A DNA stretch of 5,010 bases from an uncultured Clostridia bacterium. GTDB lineage: Bacteria; Bacillota; Clostridia; Christensenellales; UBA1242. The stretch lies in NCBI GenBank assembly GCA_944381255.1, contig CALWKL010000067.1, forward strand, positions 1-5,010. Reading direction: 5' to 3'. Under the pieces are notes generated by a model. The model saw only the letters and a list, made by a program, of their open reading frames with translations, did no database searches and was not told the DNA's origin. The translations under genes and the position numbers were made by a program. Below are positions 1 through 5,010 of this stretch, in pieces. How positions within the stretch are numbered: position 1 is the first letter of the stretch; every line of letters begins with the position of its first letter.

Positions 1-627
1 TAGAGAGTGGTACGAAAGTGGTTTATTCTTACCTCCCACCCCGCCACCTGGAGTAATAGATGAATTGCTGAATTGAAAACTGCAACCTAGTCTCTCATAA
101 TTTCTCGCAGTCAACGCATCGATTATCATCACTACATCTGGCTTGACCACCGACACAGCACCTCGTACCAACTCAACAGTATCTACACCATTTAACCCAC
201 TAACCCCAGGAATCAAACACGCCAAATCTCCAAGTCCTTCTCTAATAGCCTCTTGCACATTGTGGGTCGCCCACAGATTTTTTATTACCCCAGCCCCCAG
301 ACTATCGGAAACTAAAAAGGCATTGCCTAGCCCTACTGCCAAAAAAGTGCTAGGTTTCTTTCTAAACTCTGCAACATAACTTTGCAAGACTTCTACCAAA
401 ATTCGAACAAGATAAACTCTAGCCTTATGGTATGAGTGGATAATAGGGCTTATATTTACCGTGGTGTACCTACCCAAATCTTTTTGGTAAATTCTAGCCT
501 TTTTTATAGAATCAACATTTGCTTCAAAGATTTTTAAACCAAAAACACCTCGTTTGGTAACCTGACCAAATACGCCTTCATCTGCGCTATTTATTATTTG
601 TTCATCAATCATATCACTAAAAATCAT
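1..627 (-). CDS. gpr: Germination protease GPR (spore endopeptidase, family A25), N-terminal 209 residues, partial
   Basis: GPR degrades the small acid-soluble proteins (SASPs) that coat spore DNA, early in germination. The frame is open from the ATG at 627 to base 1, so the C-terminal part is outside the window (known GPRs are about 370 residues). Family landmarks in order are G-R-Y-T-T at residues 52-56, V-G-L-G-N at 98-102 with Asp108 in the following S-D-S-L-G, I-P-G-V-S-G-L-N-G-V-D-T at 139-150, I-D-A-L-T-A-R at 169-175 with Asp170, and I-T-P-G-G-G-V-G at 191-198. Asp108 (codon 304-306) and Asp170 (codon 118-120) match the two essential aspartates of Bacillus GPR. The start is set by a TGAGG 8 nt upstream and an in-frame TAA at 649-651. 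The N-terminus is short: S-D-M-I-D-E at residues 4-9 seems to replace the usual T-D-L-A-x-E. It is divergent from rpsT, a neighbour pair known in Bacillota. Family assignment is firm; retained activity is inferred. Confidence 0.9.
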   Translation of the reverse strand, partial: MIFSDMIDEQIINSADEGVFGQVTKRGVFGLKIFEANVDSIKKARIYQKDLGRYTTVNISPIIHSYHKARVYLVRILVEVLQSYVAEFRKKPSTFLAVGLGNAFLVSDSLGAGVIKNLWATHNVQEAIREGLGDLACLIPGVSGLNGVDTVELVRGAVSVVKPDVVMIIDALTARNYERLGCSFQFSNSSITPGGGVGGKNKPLSYHSL

Positions 628-635
628 TCTAAATA

Positions 636-640
636 CCTCA
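636..640 (-). promoter_or_regulatory. Ribosome binding site of gpr
   Basis: On the minus strand TGAGG lies 8 nt before the ATG at 627. It fixes the start codon, because only a few codons separate it from an in-frame TAA at 649-651. This matters because it makes the short N-terminus of this GPR look genuine. Confidence 0.7.
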
Positions 641-649
641 ATTTTTGAT

Positions 650-681
650 TATTTACAAAAAATTGCTAATAACTCTTGCAA
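650..681 (-). promoter_or_regulatory. Weak candidate promoter for gpr
   Basis: The minus strand shows TTGCAA (681-676) followed 20 nt later by TAAATA (655-650), or TTGTAA (658-653) at 17 nt. Neither -10 is good, and transcription would start very close to the ribosome binding site. Known gpr genes use forespore sigma factors (sigma F and G). A GCATA at 698-694 resembles their -35 box, but no matching -10 follows at the right distance. Only the location in this gap is well supported. Confidence 0.2.
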
Positions 682-704
682 AATATAAAAATTTATGCTA
701 ATAT
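676..704 (+). promoter_or_regulatory. rpsT promoter, vegetative type with extended -10
   Basis: The -35 box TTGCAA (676-681) is separated by 17 nt from the -10 box TAATAT (699-704), which is preceded by TG at 696-697, giving the extended form TGCTAATAT. Transcription should begin near 711, leaving a leader of about 30 nt before the GTG at 742. That leader is too short for a large riboswitch or a long autoregulatory structure. Confidence 0.75.
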
Positions 705-727
705 TGTTCAGTAACAAATTTAACATT

Positions 728-733
728 AGGAGA
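728..733 (+). promoter_or_regulatory. Ribosome binding site of rpsT
   Basis: AGGAGA lies 8 nt before the GTG at 742. The spacing and the conserved M-A-N-I-K-S beginning of S20 proteins together select this non-ATG start. Confidence 0.85.
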
Positions 734-741
734 TTATAAGA

Positions 742-1014
742 GTGGCAAACATTAAATCACAGAAAAAGAGAATCGTTACTAGTGAAGCTGCCCGTTTGGC
801 TAACAAGTCAAAGAAATCTCGTATCGCTACCGAAGTTCGCAAGTTCCGTGAGCAGATCGCTGCCAAGGACTTTGACCAGGCTGATATGACTCTCAAGACT
901 ATAGTTAGTTTGATTGACCGCGCTAGACTAGATAATGTATATCACGCTAACACTGCTTCTCGCAAAAAGGCAAACCTTGCTCGCGAGTTGCACACTGCAA
1001 AATCAGCGAACTAA
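742..1014 (+). CDS. rpsT: Small ribosomal subunit protein S20 (bS20)
   Basis: S20 binds 16S rRNA directly and is a primary assembly protein of the 30S subunit. The product has 90 residues, the usual family size (about 85-90). It opens with M-A-N-I-K-S-Q-K-K-R, typical of S20, and is rich in Lys, Arg and Ala throughout, as expected of a helical bundle that packs on rRNA. The C-terminal part carries the family-like stretch H-A-N-T-A-S-R-K-K-A near residues 68-77. Translation starts at GTG. Arginine is often encoded by CGT or CGC, as in highly expressed genes, in contrast to the AGA-using deacetylase downstream. It has its own promoter upstream and an intrinsic terminator right after the stop codon, so it is mainly a single-gene transcript, with the deacetylase reached only by read-through. 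It is transcribed divergently from gpr. Confidence 0.97.
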   Translation: MANIKSQKKRIVTSEAARLANKSKKSRIATEVRKFREQIAAKDFDQADMTLKTIVSLIDRARLDNVYHANTASRKKANLARELHTAKSAN

Positions 1015-1016
1015 CT

Positions 1017-1049
1017 AAAGCCTCCTACTATTGCTTAGGAGGTTTTTTT
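1017..1049 (+). terminator. Intrinsic terminator after rpsT
   Basis: CCTCCTA (1021-1027) pairs perfectly with TAGGAGG (1036-1042) around an 8-nt loop. Seven T follow at 1043-1049, and the A residues before the stem can pair with part of the T tract. It begins a few bases after the rpsT stop codon. Confidence 0.92.
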
Positions 1050-1061
1050 CATCAAAAAATT

Positions 1062-1067
1062 AGGAGA
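1062..1067 (+). promoter_or_regulatory. Ribosome binding site of the deacetylase gene
   Basis: AGGAGA lies 7 nt before the ATG at 1075. The surrounding ATTAGGAGAT is the same ten bases found before rpsT, a strong consensus site in this genome. It supports this ATG over internal starts. Confidence 0.85.
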
Positions 1068-1074
1068 TAAATAT

Positions 1075-1815
1075 ATGAAATTGATATTAAATGCAGATGA
1101 CTTTGGACTAAGTCCAAGCATTAATAAAGGGATTTTAGAATGCTTCAATGAAGGGCTAATCTCTAGTTCGACAGTTATGATGAATACCCCATATACCGAT
1201 GAAGCTATCAAAATTATCAAGGACAACAATTTAAAAAATATTGGAATCCACCTAAACCTTACATATGGAAAATCTGTCCTACCTGCTAGCGAAGTACCCA
1301 GTCTAGTAGATGACCACGGCGTATTCCATTATGTATGTATGCTAGGATATTACACTCAATACCTAGATGCAAAAAAAGAATTAAAGGCTCAAATCGAAAA
1401 ATTCCTATCATACGGCCTCAAACCTACTCACCTAGACCATCATCACTACTTCAATGAAATACCTAATATTCTAAAAGCCTATCTAGAGTTAGCACAAGAA
1501 TACAATTTACCCGTAAGAGCAATGGACGAAAATGCTCGCAACTTAGCCAAGCAAATGGGCGTCAAGACAACAGATGAATTTAGTTTTGCATTCCATGGTA
1601 ACGGTGTAGACATCAGCACTTTCGATGTACTGCGTAGTTTATTTTGGGATAAAGATTTATCTTTGGAAATACTCACGCATGTAGGATACATTGATGATTA
1701 TACCAGAGGTCAGACCAATTATATGCAAAGAGAATTGGAAATCAGCGTATTGAGAGAGGCTAAAGAAAAAGGTTACTTTGACAACGTTGAGTTGATAGGC
1801 TTCGGCGACTTATAA
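1075..1815 (+). CDS. YdjC/ChbG-family carbohydrate deacetylase
   Basis: The 246-residue product belongs to the YdjC/ChbG/HpnK family of metal-dependent polysaccharide and oligosaccharide deacetylases. Characterised members remove acetyl groups from N-acetylated sugars such as chitobiose or from hopanoid-linked N-acetylglucosamine. Visible motifs are N-A-D-D-F-G at residues 6-11 (metal-binding aspartate), G-I-H-L-N-L-T at 57-63 (His59), T-H-L-D-H-H-H at 118-124 (catalytic and metal site), and T-H-V-G-Y-I-D-D late in the protein, corresponding to the usual H-P-G-Y-x-D. An R-x-x-E-L motif follows near the C-terminus. Length is normal and no signal peptide is visible, so it should be cytoplasmic. 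It lies 60 nt after rpsT behind a terminator, with no convincing promoter of its own and no sugar transporter or glycosidase in the window, so the substrate cannot be named. Family membership is firm; the reaction is inferred from the family. Confidence 0.92.
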   Translation: MKLILNADDFGLSPSINKGILECFNEGLISSSTVMMNTPYTDEAIKIIKDNNLKNIGIHLNLTYGKSVLPASEVPSLVDDHGVFHYVCMLGYYTQYLDAKKELKAQIEKFLSYGLKPTHLDHHHYFNEIPNILKAYLELAQEYNLPVRAMDENARNLAKQMGVKTTDEFSFAFHGNGVDISTFDVLRSLFWDKDLSLEILTHVGYIDDYTRGQTNYMQRELEISVLREAKEKGYFDNVELIGFGDL

Positions 1816-1881
1816 TTAAAAATCAAGTAAAACTAACTTTTAAATCATATTAATTTGATAAGTTTAAATTATTATTTGAAT

Positions 1882-1921
1882 AAAAAAAGACTAGCAATCT
1901 AATTACTAGTCTTCTTTTTTT
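1882..1921. terminator. Bidirectional intrinsic terminator between convergent transcripts
   Basis: AAGACTAG (1887-1894) pairs perfectly with CTAGTCTT (1906-1913) around an 11-nt loop that may itself pair AAT with ATT. On the plus strand seven T follow at 1915-1921. On the minus strand the A tract at 1882-1888 reads as seven T. It can therefore end the deacetylase transcript from the left and the small membrane protein or dnaE transcript from the right. The AT-rich stretch 1816-1881 before it holds nothing else I recognise. Confidence 0.9.
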
Positions 1922-1929
1922 ATTACTTC

Positions 1930-2040
1930 CTAAGGGAAAATAGTAGCCATAGCCACAACTACTGAGCAAAACCCAGCCATTATGGTTACAAATTTACTCC
2001 AAAATCGCTTATTCCTAGGACAAATGACTTGAAAACGCAT
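1930..2040 (-). CDS. Putative 36-residue single-pass membrane protein, function unknown
   Basis: A short frame runs from the ATG at 2040 to the TAG at 1930-1932. I do not recognise the product. Residues 1-16 are polar and basic (Arg2, Arg9, Lys11, Arg12, Lys16). Residues 17-35 are a continuous hydrophobic stretch of 19 residues rich in Val, Ala, Phe and Ile, ending in Pro36. This is the pattern of a single membrane helix with its N-terminus in the cytoplasm. There are two cysteines, Cys7 and Cys25. Support for a real gene is contextual: an extended -10 promoter, an AGGAGG site 11 nt before the ATG, and a terminator starting 16 nt after the stop codon. It lies 75 nt downstream of dnaE on the same strand and could also be reached by dnaE read-through. 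The alternative is a chance frame in a dnaE trailer, but the full set of signals makes this less likely. Confidence 0.6.
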   Translation of the reverse strand: MRFQVICPRNKRFWSKFVTIMAGFCSVVVAMATIFP

Positions 2041-2044
2041 ATTA

Positions 2045-2057
2045 TCCTCGCCCTCCT
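2045..2057 (-). promoter_or_regulatory. Ribosome binding site of the small membrane protein gene
   Basis: On the minus strand AGGAGG (2057-2052) is a perfect Shine-Dalgarno core lying 11 nt before the ATG at 2040, slightly farther than the 7-8 nt seen for the other genes here. A second purine patch, GAGG (2048-2045), sits closer, 4 nt from the ATG. Confidence 0.6.
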
Positions 2058-2061
2058 ACCT

Positions 2062-2086
2062 CTTTTGTCACATTTTAGCACAAAAG
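2062..2086. repeat. Perfect 7-bp inverted repeat framing the -10 box
   Basis: CTTTTGT (2062-2068) and ACAAAAG (2080-2086) are exact reverse complements separated by 11 bp, and the gap contains the -10 box of the small gene. No T tract follows on the minus strand, so it is not a standard dnaE terminator. A repressor operator is one explanation; an incidental hairpin in the dnaE trailer is the other. Confidence 0.5.
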
Positions 2087-2101
2087 GGGGAAACTTGACA
2101 A
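2072..2101 (-). promoter_or_regulatory. Promoter of the small membrane protein gene, extended -10 type
   Basis: On the minus strand the -35 box TTGTCA (2101-2096) is followed after 18 nt by the -10 box TAAAAT (2077-2072), preceded by TG at 2080-2079, giving TGCTAAAAT. This closely resembles the rpsT element TGCTAATAT. Transcription should start near 2065, leaving a leader of about 25 nt. It lies just after the dnaE stop codon and points away from dnaE. Confidence 0.65.
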
Positions 2102-2115
2102 ACGATTTTGCATAT

Positions 2116-5010
2116 TTATTTATAAACTATATTTTCTGGCATCAAATATCCAAAAAGTTCATTTTGCAAACTTACCGAACCATCTACCTTGCTAGGATAA
2201 GTGAAAGCCTTGTTTTGTCTACTACACTTTATGATGACAGAATGCTCCCCTGGATAACGGGACAATATCTCAAATACTGCATTCTTCAATTCTTCATCAG
2301 TCAAATCAAACTTTAGATAGAGTTTTTCACGGACAATTGGCTCTTCCTCTTGTAGAGCAACAGGAGCGCTTACTACCGGCTCATCTGATTTCCACGCTAT
2401 GATAGTCTCAGGAAGTACTGTAGGCTTCTCCCCATCACGAATGCTTATTTGCCCAATAATAGTTACCATATTATCAACATACAGTAAATTCTTGTACTGC
2501 TCGTACACTTTTGGGAAAGCGAGTATCTCAAAAGTACCATACAAATCTTCGATAGTTACAATAGCCATTTCCTTGTTACCATTTTTGGTATTTGTGCGTT
2601 TTACATTGGTAATTATTCCACCACATTTGATGTGTTTACCATCTTCGATACCTTCGTAAATAGTGGTAGACTCCTCATCATCTTCACTCTGTACAACCAT
2701 AGGTATTAGCATATTACTATTGAAATTAAACTCCTGGTACTTGTGTCTAAACTGGTCTAGTATATGACCGCTTACATACACACCTAAGACTTGCTTTTCA
2801 TACTTCAATCTCTGCTGTTCGTTGTACTCTGGTATATTAGGATATTCGACAGTATTTAACGTCCTATCATCTTTTAACAAATTATCAAAAAGGCTCATCT
2901 GTCCGCTACTCTTTGATCTACTATCACTCGCCACACGGGCTACAATAGCATCATAAACAGCAATCATTTGACTGCGAGGTACTCCAAAGCAATCGAACGC
3001 TCCTGACCAAATCATTGATTCCAAAAATCTCTTGTTATGTGCTTGACCACCCATACGAGATATAAAGTCTTGCAAGTCGGTAAAATCTCCATGTGCCTCA
3101 CGCTCGCGCACCAAATCTTCCACAAGCGCAACACCTACATTTTTTATACCACCTAATCCGTAGCGAATAGTATTGTCATCTTCTACTTTAAAGTAAGCTT
3201 CACTTTTGTTAACATCTGGTGGCAAAATTTTTATATCGTGTGCACGCGCTAACTCCATATAGTGAGTCAACTCATCACTTTTTGTAATTCGATTGTTTAT
3301 AATTGCAGTATAAAACTCGATTTTGTGATATCGCTTCATATATGCGGTTTGATAAGTTATGAAGGCATATGCTGCAGCGTGCGCTTTGTTAAAAGCATAA
3401 CTACCGAATTTTTCCATTTGCTTCCATAGCGCTTCAGCGTCCTCTAATTTCATACCACGCTTTAGGACACCCTCGATAGATTTTTTACCCTCAGGGTCCT
3501 CCCAGCCGTATATAAAGCGTTGCTTCTCTACTGGCAATTTGTCTGCCAATTTTTTACCCATTATTTTTCGCACACCGTCAGCCTGTCCCATGGTATAACC
3601 TGCTAGCACCTGACAGAGTTTCATTACCTGCTCTTGATATACCATTACACCGTAAGTTACATCTAGCACTTCCTTCATCTTTTCCGAAGGATATACAATA
3701 GTTTCAGGATTTTTTCTGTTCTTTATATATGTAGGGATCTCGTCCATAGGGCCAGGTCGATACATTGCGAGTATAACTATAATTTCCTCTAGGTTGACTG
3801 GTTTCATTTCCTTTGCAAAGTTTGAAATACCACCACTTTCCAACTGAAAAACGCCATCATTATCACCAGAACCAATGAGTTTGTATACTTCAGGGTCGCT
3901 GTAACTAAAATCTCGTGAATAAAAGTCAATTACTTCCCCTGTACGCGCTTTTATAATCTTTTGCATTAGGTCAATATCAGTAAGAGTAATCAGTCCCAAA
4001 AAGTCCATCTTCAATAGTCCCAAATGCTCTGTCTCATTCTTGTCATACTGAGTAGTTACCATATCACCATTTTTTGCCATTGGTACATGGTCTGATATGT
4101 CATCACAGCAAATTACCACACCAGCGGCATGGATACTAGTGTTCCTCGGCATATTCTCCAATTTAATTGCAGTGTCTACTATTTTTTGTACAAGCAAATC
4201 GCTGTCATACATAGCCTTCAATTCAGGCACTACATGCACAGCATCTTCTGGCTTTTTGCTAATACCAAATAACTTTTCTATTGCAGGAGATTTTGGCATC
4301 TTGGTTGGGAAAAGTTTTGTCATTTTATCTACTTCGTTATACGGCATCTTTAGTACTCGTGCTACATCTTTGATTGCCGCTTTTGCTGCCATTGTACCGA
4401 AAGTAATTATCTGACTAACATTTGGCTCCCCATACTTCCCTATTACATAATCAATGACCATCTCTCTCTTTACCGGGCAAAAGTCAATATCAAAGTCTGG
4501 AGGGCTAACACGCTCTGGGTTCAAAAACCTCTCAAACCAAAGGTCATATTTTAGTGGGTCTAGCAAAGTTATACCTATAGCATAAGCCAAGATACTAGCA
4601 GCACCACTACCACGCCCTGGACCTACAGGCACACCATGTTCCCTTGACCAGTTAATGAAATCCCATACTACAAGATAGTAATCTACATACCCACTCTTTA
4701 TTAGAGTGTTCATCTCAAATTCTGCACGTTCTTGAATCTTAGGGGTTATCTCACCATAGCGCTTTATCAAACCTTCATTTACTATTTTCCAAAGGTAATC
4801 AGTATTATTCATACCATCTGGAGCAGTAAACTTAGGATAGAATTGGCTCTTAAAGTCTAGTGTTACATCACACTTTTCTGCTACTTCTAGCGTATTTGCA
4901 ATACTCTCCGGGTGGGCACTAAATACAGCTGACATCTCGGCTTCGGTCTTTAGATAAAATTGGTCGCCGTCCATTCGCATACGGTCCGGGTCATCAATAG
5001 TCTTACCTGT
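2116..5010 (-). CDS. dnaE: DNA polymerase III alpha subunit (DnaE), C-terminal 964 residues, partial
   Basis: DnaE is the C-family polymerase subunit that extends primers at the replication fork. The frame stays open to the right edge, where T-G-K-T-I-D-D-P-D-R precedes the first internal Met at 4980, so that Met is not the start. Roughly 230 N-terminal residues (most of the PHP domain) are missing, implying a full length near 1,190. Visible in order are G-P-G-R-G-S-G-A-A-S, then P-D-F-D-I-D-F-C with catalytic Asp codons at 4489-4491 and 4483-4485, K-M-D-F-L-G with the third catalytic Asp at 4003-4005, Y-Q-E-Q-V-M and F-N-K-A-H-A-A-A-Y-A of the fingers region, Y-G-L-G-G-I-K-N-V-G of the helix-hairpin-helix region (near 3130-3165), the clamp-binding motif Q-M-S-L-F (2887-2901), an OB-fold (about 2420-2640), and a C-terminal tail ending at TAA 2116-2118. 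All key residues are present and there is no frameshift. It has the DnaE order, not the PolC order with an inserted exonuclease. Confidence 0.97.
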   Translation of the reverse strand, partial: TGKTIDDPDRMRMDGDQFYLKTEAEMSAVFSAHPESIANTLEVAEKCDVTLDFKSQFYPKFTAPDGMNNTDYLWKIVNEGLIKRYGEITPKIQERAEFEMNTLIKSGYVDYYLVVWDFINWSREHGVPVGPGRGSGAASILAYAIGITLLDPLKYDLWFERFLNPERVSPPDFDIDFCPVKREMVIDYVIGKYGEPNVSQIITFGTMAAKAAIKDVARVLKMPYNEVDKMTKLFPTKMPKSPAIEKLFGISKKPEDAVHVVPELKAMYDSDLLVQKIVDTAIKLENMPRNTSIHAAGVVICCDDISDHVPMAKNGDMVTTQYDKNETEHLGLLKMDFLGLITLTDIDLMQKIIKARTGEVIDFYSRDFSYSDPEVYKLIGSGDNDGVFQLESGGISNFAKEMKPVNLEEIIVILAMYRPGPMDEIPTYIKNRKNPETIVYPSEKMKEVLDVTYGVMVYQEQVMKLCQVLAGYTMGQADGVRKIMGKKLADKLPVEKQRFIYGWEDPEGKKSIEGVLKRGMKLEDAEALWKQMEKFGSYAFNKAHAAAYAFITYQTAYMKRYHKIEFYTAIINNRITKSDELTHYMELARAHDIKILPPDVNKSEAYFKVEDDNTIRYGLGGIKNVGVALVEDLVREREAHGDFTDLQDFISRMGGQAHNKRFLESMIWSGAFDCFGVPRSQMIAVYDAIVARVASDSRSKSSGQMSLFDNLLKDDRTLNTVEYPNIPEYNEQQRLKYEKQVLGVYVSGHILDQFRHKYQEFNFNSNMLIPMVVQSEDDEESTTIYEGIEDGKHIKCGGIITNVKRTNTKNGNKEMAIVTIEDLYGTFEILAFPKVYEQYKNLLYVDNMVTIIGQISIRDGEKPTVLPETIIAWKSDEPVVSAPVALQEEEPIVREKLYLKFDLTDEELKNAVFEILSRYPGEHSVIIKCSRQNKAFTYPSKVDGSVSLQNELFGYLMPENIVYK

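Noticed and set aside
143..379. Open frame of 78 codons on the plus strand
   Set aside because: It is antisense to gpr, which has family motifs over the whole stretch. The plus-strand product is low in complexity, resembles no family I know, and lacks a ribosome binding site.
694..698. GCATA (minus strand) as a forespore sigma F or G -35 box for gpr
   Set aside because: It fits the -35 pattern, but no acceptable -10 box occurs at the 15-18 nt spacing; a five-base match alone is not evidence.
1035..1229. Open frame of 64 codons on the minus strand
   Set aside because: It overlaps the rpsT terminator and the conserved start of the deacetylase, and looks like a shadow of that gene.
1836..1866. 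AT-rich imperfect dyad between the deacetylase stop codon and the terminator
   Set aside because: The arms (AACTT/AAGTT and ATCA/TGAT) are short and interrupted by unequal internal loops, as expected by chance in such AT-rich sequence.
2062..2086. Hairpin as an intrinsic terminator for dnaE
   Set aside because: The stem is AT-rich and is followed on the minus strand by purines (AGGTAGGAGG), not a T tract. The bidirectional terminator farther on is a better end point.
2029..2316. Open frame of 95 codons on the plus strand
   Set aside because: It lies antisense to the dnaE 3' end and to the promoter of the small gene, and has no ribosome binding site or recognisable motif.
4097..4414. Open frame of 105 codons on the plus strand with hydrophobic stretches
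   Set aside because: It is antisense to the conserved DnaE polymerase core; the hydrophobicity is a by-product of the complementary codons.

Overview
The window looks like ordinary chromosomal DNA from a low-GC Gram-positive (Bacillota, probably a Clostridia-like spore former). The main evidence is the left end. A gene running off the window at base 1 encodes the N-terminal half of a GPR-type germination protease (family A25), and it is transcribed away from rpsT. GPR is a hallmark of endospore formers, and gpr beside rpsT is, from memory, a recurring Bacillota arrangement. AT-rich intergenic DNA and strong AGGAG ribosome binding sites agree. No mobile element, CRISPR array, tRNA or rRNA gene was seen.

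Layout: (1) 1-627, minus strand, gpr, cut by the left edge. (2) 628-741, divergent intergenic region with a clear extended -10 promoter for rpsT and a weak candidate for gpr. (3) 742-1014, plus strand, rpsT for ribosomal protein S20 with a GTG start, followed by an intrinsic terminator. (4) 1075-1815, plus strand, a YdjC/ChbG-family carbohydrate deacetylase, apparently without its own promoter. (5) 1882-1921, a symmetric terminator that should work in both directions. (6) 1930-2040, minus strand, an unrecognised 36-residue membrane protein gene with its own promoter and ribosome binding site. (7) 2116-5010, minus strand, dnaE, replicative DNA polymerase III alpha subunit, whose N-terminal PHP part lies beyond the right edge.

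The genes do not form one pathway: they cover spore germination, translation, carbohydrate deacetylation and replication. Two points deserve attention. The GPR homologue seems to have an unusually short propeptide and a degenerate self-cleavage site. The small membrane protein gene downstream of dnaE has a promoter whose -10 box is framed by a perfect 7-bp inverted repeat.
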